Notes: generated by a model not told the origin, from the letters alone. A stretch of 28,169 bases of DNA from JBOGGN01 sp050744165 (GCA_050744165.1 JBOGGN010000445.1:1-28169), one strand, 5' to 3'; shown: positions 1 to 8,130, counted from the first letter of the stretch. Numbers and translations: made by a program.

Positions 1-105
1 GGCCATACCCGGGCGGGGGGCCATACCCGGGCGGGGGGCCATACCCGGGCGGGGGGCCATACCCGGGCGGGGGGCCATACCCGGGCGGGGGGCCATACCC
101 GGGCG
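1..105. repeat. 18-bp tandem repeat array at window edge
   Basis: Five perfect head-to-tail copies of the unit GGCCATACCCGGGCGGGG fill bases 1-90, and a sixth copy begins at 91 and diverges after about 15 bases. Degenerate copies of the same motif (GGCCATACCCCGAGGG near 118, ACCGTACCCGGGTCC near 138) follow. Each unit contains the palindrome CCCGGG. The array probably continues beyond the left edge. There are no spacers, so it is not a CRISPR. Its length divisible by 3 would allow coding, but no recognisable product results. Confidence 0.95.
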
Positions 106-786
106 AAGCGGCTGTCCGGCCATACCCCGAGGGAGGACCGTACCCGGGTCCTGCTTCCGGCGGCACGTTCCCCGGCGGCACCTGGGACCCACTCACCTTC
201 TCACAATGCCCGCAAACGGCGCCCGCAACGCAACCGGCGTGCACATGCCCACGTCGGAGCATCCATGCGAGCGAAGCCAGGGCGAGTTCATCCCGCCAAT
301 GGTCTCATAGGGTGGGAAACAGCGAGCGGCTCCCACCGCCGAGCCCACGGACCGGGCACGCCACGCGCTCGACGAACCAGGGCGGGGCATCATCCAACCG
401 TTCCGGGAGCGTCCGCCGAAATAGCCAAGGCTCCCGGGACATCGATTCGCAGTTCCGAAACTTCCAACTCCCGCGCCGCGGTATCCAGGTTCGCCTTCGA
501 GAACGAAATCGTCGGTTTCCGTAACTTATCGGTGTTACTTGCCAAATCACCGCGGCCCGCCGCGGTGTTTTGGCAACTACTGGCGGGCGATTTGCGCCGT
601 TGTTCGTCGAGGCTCGCGCTCACAAGGAGCTCAGCCGGCGTCGCGGCGCCTTCGGCCCCACCAAAACCAGCCGCAAGGGCGCAGATCGGTACCAAGAATT
701 TATGAGGTAAGAGAACTCACAGGATGGGCGGGCGATCCGGAGCCCGCAGAGCAGGCAACCGGCGCCTGGCCCCGCGCAGGCCAGGG
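106..786. other. Gene-poor region
   Basis: No open frame here resembles a known family on either strand; the frames that stay open for 60-150 codons have compositions typical of shadows in high-GC DNA. The only clear structure is the hairpin at 541-574. The stretch 415-545 is noticeably richer in A and T than its surroundings, which could mark a decayed gene or a promoter area, but I cannot assign it. Confidence 0.5.
541..574. terminator. Strong hairpin with T-run, orphan terminator-like
   Basis: An 8-bp perfect stem (CACCGCGG at 548-555 with CCGCGGTG at 560-567) closes a CCCG loop and is followed by TTTT on the plus strand. Outside it GCCAAA and TTTGGC also pair, so the whole 34-bp block is nearly palindromic and could terminate transcription in both directions. 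The minus-strand ferritin-like gene ends at 787, more than 200 bp away, so which transcript it serves is unclear. Confidence 0.6.
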
Positions 787-1584
787 CTACGCGGCCGCGT
801 ATTTCTCGACCGAGTTCCCGAGCAGGTGCAACCCAGCAAGCCCCGGCAGCCGGTCGACATGCCGGTCAACGCGAGCGGCCACCGCCCGCCCCTCCTCATT
901 GTTGAACAGGTACCGCGTGAGATGCCCAAGTTCCGGCGCCGGCATCACGCTGGCCCCGACCGGCTTCCAGTACTTCTGCAGGGCGTAGCGGGTGATGCGC
1001 TGCGCCCGGGTACTCGCCCCCAGTCGTTGCGCCGCTTCGCTGGCATAGAAGTCAATATGACGTCCCTCTTGGCGCATGATCCGCTTGAGCAGGTCTGCCA
1101 GCACCGGGTTCTGCTCCCGGGCGATCAAACGGCCGTAGGTGGCCTGGGTGGTCCACTCGTTGATCGCCCCCCAGGTCATGTGGACAGCGGTCCACGACTC
1201 GCCGGTCAGGAGCGACCCGAACCCGTGCAAAAGGGGCGACAGCCGGTCGCGCAACTTGAGCCGGGCCCGCATGGCCGAGACCCGCTCGGTGTCGGCTGTT
1301 TCGCCGTGGGCCGACAGCACCCGGGCGACGGCCTCCCCATGCCAATACTCCTCGTAGTTCCAAAAGGTCAGAAACGACGTGATGTCCGGGTCCTTGTGGG
1401 CCGACGTCATCAGCAGATCCCGCAGATAGCACACCGTGTGGAACTCCACGTCATGGATGTAGCGCAGCACCCGCAGCCCGGCCGGCGAAACCGGCTCGGC
1501 CCGAAACGCCCCGAAGTCAATCCCCGACAGGTCCAGCCGGGCAATGCGATCACGAAGGGCCATTACATCAAGCTTCACGGCCAC
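787..1584 (-). CDS. Ferritin-like di-iron carboxylate protein
   Basis: A 265-residue, mostly helical soluble protein. It carries the di-iron four-helix pattern E...ExxH...E...ExxH at Glu47, Glu79/His82, Glu143 and Glu173/His176 (local motifs EYWHGEA and RQEGRHIDF), which is the ligand set of ferritin-like and acyl-ACP desaturase-like oxidoreductases. The exact substrate cannot be told; oxygen-dependent oxidation or desaturation is inference from the fold. The GTG start at 1584 has GGGAG six bases upstream; an ATG seven codons in (1563) is the alternative. It is the last gene of a minus-strand trio with acylphosphatase and PCD, 40 bp behind the PCD stop. No signal peptide or membrane segment is visible. 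Confidence 0.8.
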   Translation of the reverse strand: MAVKLDVMALRDRIARLDLSGIDFGAFRAEPVSPAGLRVLRYIHDVEFHTVCYLRDLLMTSAHKDPDITSFLTFWNYEEYWHGEAVARVLSAHGETADTERVSAMRARLKLRDRLSPLLHGFGSLLTGESWTAVHMTWGAINEWTTQATYGRLIAREQNPVLADLLKRIMRQEGRHIDFYASEAAQRLGASTRAQRITRYALQKYWKPVGASVMPAPELGHLTRYLFNNEEGRAVAARVDRHVDRLPGLAGLHLLGNSVEKYAAA

Positions 1585-1624
1585 TGTTCGCTCCCGGCCC
1601 GCCCCGCGGATTAGTGCTTTTGCG

Positions 1625-1903
1625 CTACCCCAGTCCGTCGATGCCAGCCGCCAGGTCCAGATCGGCCTGCGTCAGCCCGCCGGCGCTGTGCGTACTGAGG
1701 TTCAGCGTCACCTTGTTCCACGAGATGGCGATGTCGGGGTGGTGGTTGGCCCCTTCGGCGAGCATGGCGACCCCGTTGACGAACTCCATGGCCGCACCGA
1801 AGTCCGCCCGAGTGACGACCTTCACCAACTCGTCACCCTGCCGCTCCCACGCCAAGCCCTCGAGCCCGGCAGCCACGGCGTCGTCGGCGAGCCTTTCGCC
1901 CAT
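1625..1903 (-). CDS. phhB: 4a-hydroxytetrahydrobiopterin dehydratase (PCD)
   Basis: A 92-residue protein with the family hallmark GANHHPDI (His54-His55-Pro56) and the downstream segment ending in STHSAGGL, which supplies the third active-site histidine (His72). The length is normal for pterin-4a-carbinolamine dehydratases. These enzymes dehydrate 4a-hydroxytetrahydrobiopterin in the cytosol, recycling the cofactor of aromatic amino acid hydroxylases; in bacteria lacking such hydroxylases the role is often unclear, and no hydroxylase gene is seen here. The ATG at 1903 lies 18 bp after the acylphosphatase stop, consistent with one transcript. Confidence 0.93.
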   Translation of the reverse strand: MGERLADDAVAAGLEGLAWERQGDELVKVVTRADFGAAMEFVNGVAMLAEGANHHPDIAISWNKVTLNLSTHSAGGLTQADLDLAAGIDGLG

Positions 1904-1921
1904 CGCAACCAGTCTCGCGCG

Positions 1922-2191
1922 TCAGCGCACCGCGAACCAGCCCTCGCCGAGCGGAGCCTCCTCCGAGGTCCGCACCGCCGTCACCACCGCCCGCGGCGGG
2001 CCCTGCCGGCACCAGTCCACCATGCGTGCCACGGCGTCATCGTCGCCCTCGAAGACCGCCTCGACCGCCCCGTCACCCCGGTTGCGCACCGACCCGCCCA
2101 CCCCGAGCGCCCGGGCCTGGCGGGCGCAGCTGTCACGAAAAAACACGCCCTGCACCCGTCCCTCCACCTCGACACGCCGGCGAATCTTCAT
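1922..2191 (-). CDS. acyP: Acylphosphatase
   Basis: An 89-residue protein of standard length for the family. The signature GRVQGVFFRDSC holds the phosphate-binding loop with the catalytic Arg19, and SVRNRGDG supplies the catalytic Asn37; the beta-alpha-beta order is conserved to the C terminus. It hydrolyses carboxyl-phosphate bonds of small acyl phosphates in the cytosol. The ATG at 2191 lacks a good Shine-Dalgarno (the upstream message is pyrimidine-rich), so translation may be leaderless or weak. It is the first gene of the acyP-PCD-ferritin-like minus-strand unit and diverges from the coupling ATPase at 2386. Confidence 0.95.
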   Translation of the reverse strand: MKIRRRVEVEGRVQGVFFRDSCARQARALGVGGSVRNRGDGAVEAVFEGDDDAVARMVDWCRQGPPRAVVTAVRTSEEAPLGEGWFAVR

Positions 2192-2250
2192 TTGGAGGTG
2201 GGAAAATTCCCCGCCCCGGGTACCTCACGCTGCCCCGAGGGCGCCAGCCG

Positions 2251-2272
2251 GTCATCACCCATCCATGATGAC
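2251..2272. promoter_or_regulatory. Inverted repeat between divergent genes
   Basis: GTCATC (2251-2256) and GATGAC (2267-2272) form perfect 6-bp arms around a 10-bp spacer in the 194-bp gap between acyP and the coupling ATPase. A regulator binding site for either divergent unit is possible. There is no T-run, so a terminator is unlikely. The assignment rests on symmetry alone. Confidence 0.3.
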
Positions 2273-2340
2273 GCTACCCGGCCGGTGAGACAGCCTCAGC
2301 CCGGCGCCAGCCAGTCGAGGCCCGGCGCAGCCGGAGGCAT

Positions 2341-2421
2341 GTTGAGACAGCTCGGGCCGACGCCATCGCCGCAGCCGGGTGCCCGTTGAGACAGCTCTGG
2401 CCGGCGCCATCGCCGCAGCCG
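2341..2421. repeat. 44-bp tandem duplication spanning a start codon
   Basis: A copy beginning GTTGAGACAGCTC at 2341 is repeated from 2385, period 44 bp, with three or four mismatches over about 37 bp. A more degenerate copy begins near 2284. Because 44 is not a multiple of 3, the copies are read in different frames: the first encodes a short peptide from ATG 2339 that ends at TGA 2387-2389, overlapping the TTG start (2386) of the coupling ATPase in the second copy. Confidence 0.85.
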
Positions 2422-3792
2422 TCCCTAGCCGAGCTACGGGCGCAGATGGCTTACGCCGGCTCCCCCCTCTACGTGGGCGCGGGGACCAACGGCCTTGCGT
2501 TCGCCCCCCCGCAACACGCCATGCTGGTCCTGGGCCCGCCTCGCTCTGGCAAGACGTCCTCCCTGGTCGTACCCAACGTGTTGGCGGCGCCGGGGGCGGT
2601 GGTGGCGACCTCGACCAAGCCCGATGTCCTGGCCGCGACCTTCGCCGAGCGCAACAAGATGGGCCGCACCTGGCTGTTCGACCCCCTGGGCACCACACCC
2701 ATGCCCCCCGGGGTGCGCCAGCTTCGCTGGTCGCCGGTGCCAGCCAGCATCGACTGGGAGATGGCCATCCGGACCACGCGGGCCATGGTCACCGCCGCCC
2801 GCCCCTCGGGGCACATCGGAGAACAGGCACACTGGACTGAACGGGCCGAGGCCCTCCTGGCGCCCCTGCTGCACGCCGCCGCTCTATCCGAGAACGGGAT
2901 CGACCAGGTAGCCCGTTGGGTCAACCGCCACGAGCTCAACGTCCCCCGCCAGATCCTGACCGTCAACGACGCCACGTTGGGCGTCGACATCCTCACCGGC
3001 CTCAAGGCGACCGACAAGCGGGAGCTTTCCGGCATCTGGTCCACGGCGGCCGGGGTGCTCGCCGTCTACCGCTCGGGGCGAGCGCTCGAGGCGGCCCAGG
3101 ACGTCAACTTCGATCCCCGCATGCTTCGCGGATCGAGCGACACGGTGTATATCTGCTCCCCCGGCCACGACCAGTCGCTGACGGCACCGCTGGCAGTGGG
3201 CCTGCTGGAGCAGATCCGGGCCGGCGCCTTCGAAGCGGCCACGGCCGCCTACCGGACCGGTCGCTCGGCGGGGCTGCCGATCGCCTTGGTCCTCGACGAG
3301 GTGGCCAACATTGCCCCGCTCCCCGACCTGCCGGCCATCGTCTCCGAGGGCGGCAGCCAGGGGCTGGTCACCCTGGCCTGCTTCCAGGATCTGTCGCAGG
3401 CTCGGGCCCGTTGGGGCGCGGCCGCCGACGGATTTCCGACGCTGTTCGGCGCCAAGGTGGTCCTCGGGGGCATCCTCGACGGCCCGACCCTGCAGCTGAT
3501 CACCCAGGTCGGCGGCGAAGCCGAGTTCCCGCATAACTCGGTGAGCCGAAGCCCGATGTTCCCCTTGCGCGGTCGCCATGTCACCGTCACCCGCTCCACT
3601 CGACGCCAGCCGCTTCTGCCTCCCGACGTGGTCTACCGGGTGCCCCGGGGCGACGCCATCTTGATCTCCGGCCCGCAACGGCCGAGGATGGTCTCACTGC
3701 CGCCGTGGTGGTCGACCCCTCCCTTCAACGAGCGGCCCCTCCCCGAACTCCCCCGACCCGAACGTGGTAGGAATCTCGGTCGGTCGCGGTAG
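2386..3792 (+). CDS. Orphan VirD4/TraG-like coupling ATPase
   Basis: A 468-residue P-loop ATPase of the type IV coupling-protein family. Walker A is GPPRSGKT at 50-57, followed by the family motif TSTKPD at 75-80; Walker B is ALVLDE ending at Asp304-Glu305, and the region 299-420 resembles the TraG/VirD4 C-terminal domain. Canonical members have two N-terminal membrane helices and feed substrates to a type IV secretion channel; this one has no visible membrane segment, and no relaxase, VirB4 or other transfer gene is in the window. The TTG start at 2386 lies in a tandem duplication and has no clear ribosome site; ATG 2446 (residue 21) just before the conserved region is a good alternative. 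The flavin reductase follows 9 bp downstream. Confidence 0.85.
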   Translation: MRQLWPAPSPQPSLAELRAQMAYAGSPLYVGAGTNGLAFAPPQHAMLVLGPPRSGKTSSLVVPNVLAAPGAVVATSTKPDVLAATFAERNKMGRTWLFDPLGTTPMPPGVRQLRWSPVPASIDWEMAIRTTRAMVTAARPSGHIGEQAHWTERAEALLAPLLHAAALSENGIDQVARWVNRHELNVPRQILTVNDATLGVDILTGLKATDKRELSGIWSTAAGVLAVYRSGRALEAAQDVNFDPRMLRGSSDTVYICSPGHDQSLTAPLAVGLLEQIRAGAFEAATAAYRTGRSAGLPIALVLDEVANIAPLPDLPAIVSEGGSQGLVTLACFQDLSQARARWGAAADGFPTLFGAKVVLGGILDGPTLQLITQVGGEAEFPHNSVSRSPMFPLRGRHVTVTRSTRRQPLLPPDVVYRVPRGDAILISGPQRPRMVSLPPWWSTPPFNERPLPELPRPERGRNLGRSR

Positions 3793-3801
3793 AACCACTA
3801 G

Positions 3802-4287
3802 GTGAGCGCGTTTGGTGACCTGGTAGGCGGACTGGACTACCCGATGTTTGTCGTGACGGCGGTGGCGGAGGGCCGTCGGGCCGGTTGCCTGGTGGGCTTC
3901 GTGACCCAGGCCAGCATCGAACCGCCCCGCCTTCTGGTGTGCCTTTCCAAGGTCAACGCCACCTTCGAAGTGGCTCGACGGGCGACGGCGCTGGCGGTGC
4001 ACTTCCTCGGCCCCTCCGACCTGCCCCTGGCCCATCTCTTTGGCGAGGAGACCGGCGACGAGGTCGACAAATTCACCCGGTGCAAGTGGCGTGCGGGCCC
4101 TGGCGGCTTACCGATCCTGCTCGAATGCAATGGCTGGGCCGCTGTTCGGGTCCTCGACCGGATGGATTGCGGCGACCACGTCGCCCACTTGTGCGAGCCG
4201 TTCGACAGCGCCGCTCTGCGGCCCGCCCAGCCACAACTCGCCTACCAACGCGTCAAAGATCTTTCCCCCGGCCACCCGGCCCATTGA
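3802..4287 (+). CDS. Flavin reductase-like FMN-binding protein
   Basis: A 161-residue protein resembling the flavin reductase-like split-barrel family: an N-terminal strand region (YPMFVVTAVAEGRRAGCLVG), then FVTQASIEPPRLLVCLSK, the usual flavin-binding stretch, and a C-terminal half ending the barrel. Members bind FMN and reduce free flavin with NAD(P)H or serve as flavoproteins. No partner monooxygenase is adjacent. The GTG start at 3802 follows the coupling ATPase stop by 9 bp, so the two may be co-transcribed. The gene converges with dnaE2, the stops 31 bp apart. Family assignment is good, substrate unknown. Confidence 0.8.
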   Translation: MSAFGDLVGGLDYPMFVVTAVAEGRRAGCLVGFVTQASIEPPRLLVCLSKVNATFEVARRATALAVHFLGPSDLPLAHLFGEETGDEVDKFTRCKWRAGPGGLPILLECNGWAAVRVLDRMDCGDHVAHLCEPFDSAALRPAQPQLAYQRVKDLSPGHPAH

Positions 4288-4318
4288 CCACATAGCCGTC
4301 CCGACGTGGCAGTCCGAG

Positions 4319-7300
4319 CTACCGGAAGTCTCGGGACTTGATCGCCTCGGTGGAGAGGACCAGGGGTTCGATGTGCTCGGCGAGAAGGTTGATGACCCCG
4401 TCCACCTTCTCGACCGTGCCCCGAATGAGTAGGGCCGGCTGGCTGCGGGCCACACGGCGGAACCGGACCCACACGCCCTGGGTGACGATGACGTTGATCA
4501 GGCCCGTCTCGTCCTCGAGGTTCATGAAGATGGTGCCCTGGGCGGTCGCGGGCCGCTGGCGGTGGGTCACCACGCCACCGACGGTCACCCGGGCACGGTC
4601 GGCCACCCCCACCAGCCCGGCGGCGGTCACCACTCCCTGCTCGTCGAGCGCCGCTCGGACGTACTGGGTGGGATAGCTGTCCGGGGACATCCCGGTTGCC
4701 CACAGATCGGCTCGGTTGCACTCGGCCTCGGTCATCTCCGGCAGCGGCGGGGCCTCGGCCCCGGTCGCCAGCCCCGGCAACCGCCCCACCCGAGGCCGCT
4801 CCTGGATTCTCGTGCCAAAATTCCGCGTTATAACGCGTTGAGGGGGCGCCAGTTCCGCTGACCCCTCGGCGGGCGGGAGAGCCGCAGCGGGCACGACAGC
4901 GGCGGGGGCCGTAGCAGCGGGCATGGGGACGGCGGGGGCGGCGGGCACACCGGCGGAGGCGGCGGCCGGAGGAATGGGACGGCGGGGACGGCGGGCTCGG
5001 CTGCGGCTGCTGGGGGAAGGCGTTCCGGGAATGGAGGGCGCCATGGCCTCCAGACTGGGGCCGCTCTGGGCGAGGGCGCCGGCCGCCCAGAGGGCGTGGC
5101 GGCGAGGGGCGGCGCCTTTTCCCACCTCTGGGAAGAAACAGTCGAAAGCGCCCGCGGTGGCCAGCGCCTCGGCGGCGGCGCTGCTCAGGCCGCTGCGGCG
5201 CACTAGGTCCTCCATGCCGGTGTAGGGGCGTGCGGCGGCGATCTTCTCGGCCATGTCCCGGCCTACGTGGCGGACGTAGTCGAGGCCGAGGCGGACCGCG
5301 GCCCCACCGGCGCTGTCGGGGCAGGGTTCGAGGCGGGCGGCGGCGTCGCTGGCGTTGATGTCGGGGCGCAGGACCGTCACGCCGTGGCGGCGGGCGTCGG
5401 CCACGATCGTCTGAGGGGACCAGAATCCCATGGGCTGGCCGTCGAGCAGGCCGGCGGTGAATGCAGCTGGGTAGTGGTACTTCATCCAGGCCGAGGCGTA
5501 GACGAGGTAGGCGAAGCTGACCGAGTGGCTCTCGGGGAAGCCGAAGTTGGCGAAGGCCAGCAGCTTGTCGTAGATCTGGTCGGCCACCGCTCCGGTGATG
5601 CCCCGCTCGGCCATGCCCTGGTAGAGGCGGCCCTTGAGCTGCTCCATGCGCTCCACGCTGCGTTTGGAGCCCATGGCCTGGCGCAGGCGGTCGGACTCGG
5701 CGGGGGTGAAGCCGGCCACGTCGATGGCCATCTGCATGAGCTGCTCCTGGAAGAGGGGCACGCCGAGGGTCTTTTTCAGGCTGCGCTCGAGGAGGGGGTG
5801 GAGGTAGGTGACGGGCTCCAGGCCGTTGCGGCGGCGGATGTAGGGATGGACCGAGCCGCCCTGGATGGGGCCCGGGCGGATCAGGGCGACCTCGACCACC
5901 AGGTCGTAGAACGTGGCCGGCTTGAGGCGGGGTAGCGTCGCCATCTGGGCCCGGCTCTCGACCTGGAAGACCCCGACCGAATCGGCCTTTCCGAGCATGT
6001 CGTAGACCTCTCGTTCCTGAGGAATGGTGGCCAGGTCGATTGACTCGCCGTGGAAGGCCCGGATGTGGTCGACGGTGTAGTGCAGGACGCTCAGCATCCC
6101 GAGGCCGAGCATGTCGAACTTGACCAGGCCGGCGGCGGCGCAGTCGTCCTTGTCCCACTGCAGGACGCTGCGGTCCTCCATCGTCGCCCACTCGACCGGG
6201 CAGACCTCCAGCACCGGGCGGTCGCAGAGGACCATGCCGCCGGAGTGGATGCCGAGGTGGCGGGGGGCATGCTGGAGCTCACCGGCCAGCTGGAGGACCG
6301 GGCCGGGGATGTCGCAGTCGGCCTGGCCCACGGTGGCGCTGAGGGGACCCCAGCCGTCGACCTGCTTCGACCAGGCGTCGAGCTGGCCCTGGGCGAAGCC
6401 GAGCGCCTTGCCCATGTCCCGCACCGCCGACTTGGGGCGGTAGGTGATGACGTTGGCCACCTGGGCCGCGTACTGGCGGCCGTAGTGGTGGTACACGTAC
6501 TGGATGGCCTCCTCCCGGCGGTCGCTCTCGATGTCGACGTCGATGTCGGGGGGGCCGTCGCGCTCGGGGGATAAGAAGCGCTCGAAGAGGAGGCCAAGGC
6601 CGACGGCGTCGGCGTTGGTGATGCCGAGGGCGTAACAGACAGCCGAGTTGGCGGCCGAGCCCCGGCCCTGGCAGTAGATGTCGTGGGAGCGGCAGAACTG
6701 CACGATGTCCCAGACGATGAGAAAATATCCGGCGAAGCCCAGCTGGTCGATCATGTCCAGCTCGTGGTCGATCTGGGCGTAAGCCCTGGGGTGGGTGGGG
6801 TGTTGTCGGGGGCCGTAGCGGGTGCGGGCGCCGTCTTCGGTGAGCTTGCGCAGCCAGGTCATTTCGGTGTCACCCGGCGGGGCCGGGTAGGGGGGCAGCT
6901 TCGGAGCGACCAGGTGGAGGTCGAAGGCGCACTCCCTGGCGAGGGCGGCGGCCCGCTCGACTACGCCGGGGTAGCGGGCGAAGCGTCTGGCTTGCTCGGC
7001 CCCGCTGCGAAGGTGGGCGGCGGCGGCGGCCGGGAGCCAGCCCTCCATGTCGTCGAGGCTGCGCCTCGCCCGGACCGCGGCCATGGCGGTGGCCAGCTTG
7101 CGCCGGGACGGGTTGTGGTAGTGGACGTTGTTGGTAGCCACCAGGTCGGAGGCGTTGCGGAGGGCTAGTTCGGTGAGGGCGTCGTTTCGGGCCGAGTCGA
7201 GGGGATCGCCGTGGTACCACAGCTCGACGACCACGTTGTCCCGGCCGAACAGGCGCTGGAGCCTGTGGAGCTGGGCTTGGGCCTTGGCGGGGCCCTCTTG

Positions 7301-8104
7301 GAGGAGGGCTTGGGGGACTAGGCCTTTGCGGCAGCCGGTCAGGATTAGCCAGTGGTCGGGGATCCCGCGGGCGGCTGGGGCGGCCGGGGATGTCGAGGCG
7401 GTCGAGGCGGTCGGGGCGGCGGCGGCCCTCTCGGAGTCCCGCTGCGCCTCGGGGGCGCCGGCCCTCTCGGAGCCCCGCTCCGCCTCGGGGGCCCGGAAGA
7501 TCGGGGGTTGGGCGCCGGATCCGATGGCGGCCAGGGTCTCCAGGTCGATATGGGGCTTGCCCTTTTCCCCGCCTGCCATCTGGGCGGTGGAGATGGCCCG
7601 GCACAGCCGGGCGTAGCCGGTGGCGTCGCGGGCCAGGACCAGCAGATGATGACCTTCGGGGTCGGCCACGCCGTTCTGCCGTTTGGTGAGGCCGAGGCTG
7701 ACCTCGGCCCCGAAGACAGTGGGCAGGCCGACGGCGGCCGCTGCCTCGGCGAAGCGCACCACCCCGTACATGCCGTCGTGGTCGGTGAGGGCCAGGGCAC
7801 TGAGCCCGAGGCGGGCCGCCTCCTCAGCCAGCTCCTCGGGGTGGGAGGCGCCGTCCAAGAAACTGAAGTTGGAGTGGCAGTGCAGTTCGGCGTAAGGGGT
7901 GGTGGCCGTGCCCGGGCCGCCGGCCGCGCCCGACGGGGCCGGGGGGTGACCGCGGCCCAGGTCGGCGGGGGGCTGGTAGGGCTGGCGGTGGTAGGACCAG
8001 GCGGGGCTGTCGCCGCCGTCGCCCTCGGCGGGAAAGGGCCGGGTACGACCGGATAGCCGCGCCTCCAGTTCCTGCCAGGGGACCGGTGGGTTCCTCCAGC
8101 CCAT
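4319..8104 (-). CDS. dnaE2: Error-prone DNA polymerase III alpha, DnaE2/ImuC
   Basis: About 1261 residues from ATG 8104, which gives the family's MGW opening; a GTG four codons upstream (8116) is also possible. An N-terminal PHP domain carries ELHCHS (His75, His77). The polymerase core has catalytic aspartates in PDIDVDIE (Asp522, Asp524) and KFDMLGL (Asp664), plus the conserved LIRPGPI segment. A C-terminal OB fold lies at about 1171-1246. DnaE2 is the translesion polymerase of the SOS mutasome working with ImuB and ImuA'. The protein is longer than usual (about 1050-1100) because of two Ala/Pro-rich insertions: about 196-246, containing a 12-residue tandem repeat, and about 1021-1111, containing residues encoded by a palindromic repeat. 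A LexA-like box lies just upstream. Confidence 0.95.
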   Translation of the reverse strand: MGWRNPPVPWQELEARLSGRTRPFPAEGDGGDSPAWSYHRQPYQPPADLGRGHPPAPSGAAGGPGTATTPYAELHCHSNFSFLDGASHPEELAEEAARLGLSALALTDHDGMYGVVRFAEAAAAVGLPTVFGAEVSLGLTKRQNGVADPEGHHLLVLARDATGYARLCRAISTAQMAGGEKGKPHIDLETLAAIGSGAQPPIFRAPEAERGSERAGAPEAQRDSERAAAAPTASTASTSPAAPAARGIPDHWLILTGCRKGLVPQALLQEGPAKAQAQLHRLQRLFGRDNVVVELWYHGDPLDSARNDALTELALRNASDLVATNNVHYHNPSRRKLATAMAAVRARRSLDDMEGWLPAAAAAHLRSGAEQARRFARYPGVVERAAALARECAFDLHLVAPKLPPYPAPPGDTEMTWLRKLTEDGARTRYGPRQHPTHPRAYAQIDHELDMIDQLGFAGYFLIVWDIVQFCRSHDIYCQGRGSAANSAVCYALGITNADAVGLGLLFERFLSPERDGPPDIDVDIESDRREEAIQYVYHHYGRQYAAQVANVITYRPKSAVRDMGKALGFAQGQLDAWSKQVDGWGPLSATVGQADCDIPGPVLQLAGELQHAPRHLGIHSGGMVLCDRPVLEVCPVEWATMEDRSVLQWDKDDCAAAGLVKFDMLGLGMLSVLHYTVDHIRAFHGESIDLATIPQEREVYDMLGKADSVGVFQVESRAQMATLPRLKPATFYDLVVEVALIRPGPIQGGSVHPYIRRRNGLEPVTYLHPLLERSLKKTLGVPLFQEQLMQMAIDVAGFTPAESDRLRQAMGSKRSVERMEQLKGRLYQGMAERGITGAVADQIYDKLLAFANFGFPESHSVSFAYLVYASAWMKYHYPAAFTAGLLDGQPMGFWSPQTIVADARRHGVTVLRPDINASDAAARLEPCPDSAGGAAVRLGLDYVRHVGRDMAEKIAAARPYTGMEDLVRRSGLSSAAAEALATAGAFDCFFPEVGKGAAPRRHALWAAGALAQSGPSLEAMAPSIPGTPSPSSRSRARRPRRPIPPAAASAGVPAAPAVPMPAATAPAAVVPAAALPPAEGSAELAPPQRVITRNFGTRIQERPRVGRLPGLATGAEAPPLPEMTEAECNRADLWATGMSPDSYPTQYVRAALDEQGVVTAAGLVGVADRARVTVGGVVTHRQRPATAQGTIFMNLEDETGLINVIVTQGVWVRFRRVARSQPALLIRGTVEKVDGVINLLAEHIEPLVLSTEAIKSRDFR
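4825..4855 (-). repeat. REP-like palindromic element inside dnaE2
   Basis: The perfect 14-bp palindrome CGCGTTATAACGCG (4825-4838) sits in the second low-complexity insertion of DnaE2. Read on the minus strand, 4855 to 4825 matches the first 31 bases of the palindromic element at 25549-25596 with only four mismatches. It is translated in frame as roughly residues 1084-1094 of the polymerase. The outer right arm of the hairpin is lost in this copy. Confidence 0.7.
7425..7496. repeat. 36-bp in-frame tandem duplication in dnaE2
   Basis: Two copies of a 36-bp unit begin GCCCTCTCGG at 7425 and 7461. On the coding strand they give two consecutive 12-residue units, APEAERGSERAG and APEAQRDSERAA, in the region between the PHP and polymerase core. 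The period keeps the reading frame. Confidence 0.85.
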
Positions 8105-8130
8105 AGGGCTGACCACCCTAGCGCCTCTAT

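Noticed and set aside
1..105. Repeat array as a CRISPR
   Set aside because: The 18-bp units are contiguous with no spacers and no cas genes are present.
265..705. Plus-strand 146-codon frame as a gene
   Set aside because: No family similarity, no ribosome site, overlapping frames of similar length on the other strand, and the terminator-like hairpin lies inside it.
2386..3792. An integrative conjugative element around the TraG-like gene
   Set aside because: No relaxase, integrase, att site or secretion genes; neighbours are housekeeping-type genes.
4242..6191. Long minus-strand open frame of about 650 codons
   Set aside because: It is a shadow of dnaE2 in another frame, Pro/Arg-rich and without domain similarity.
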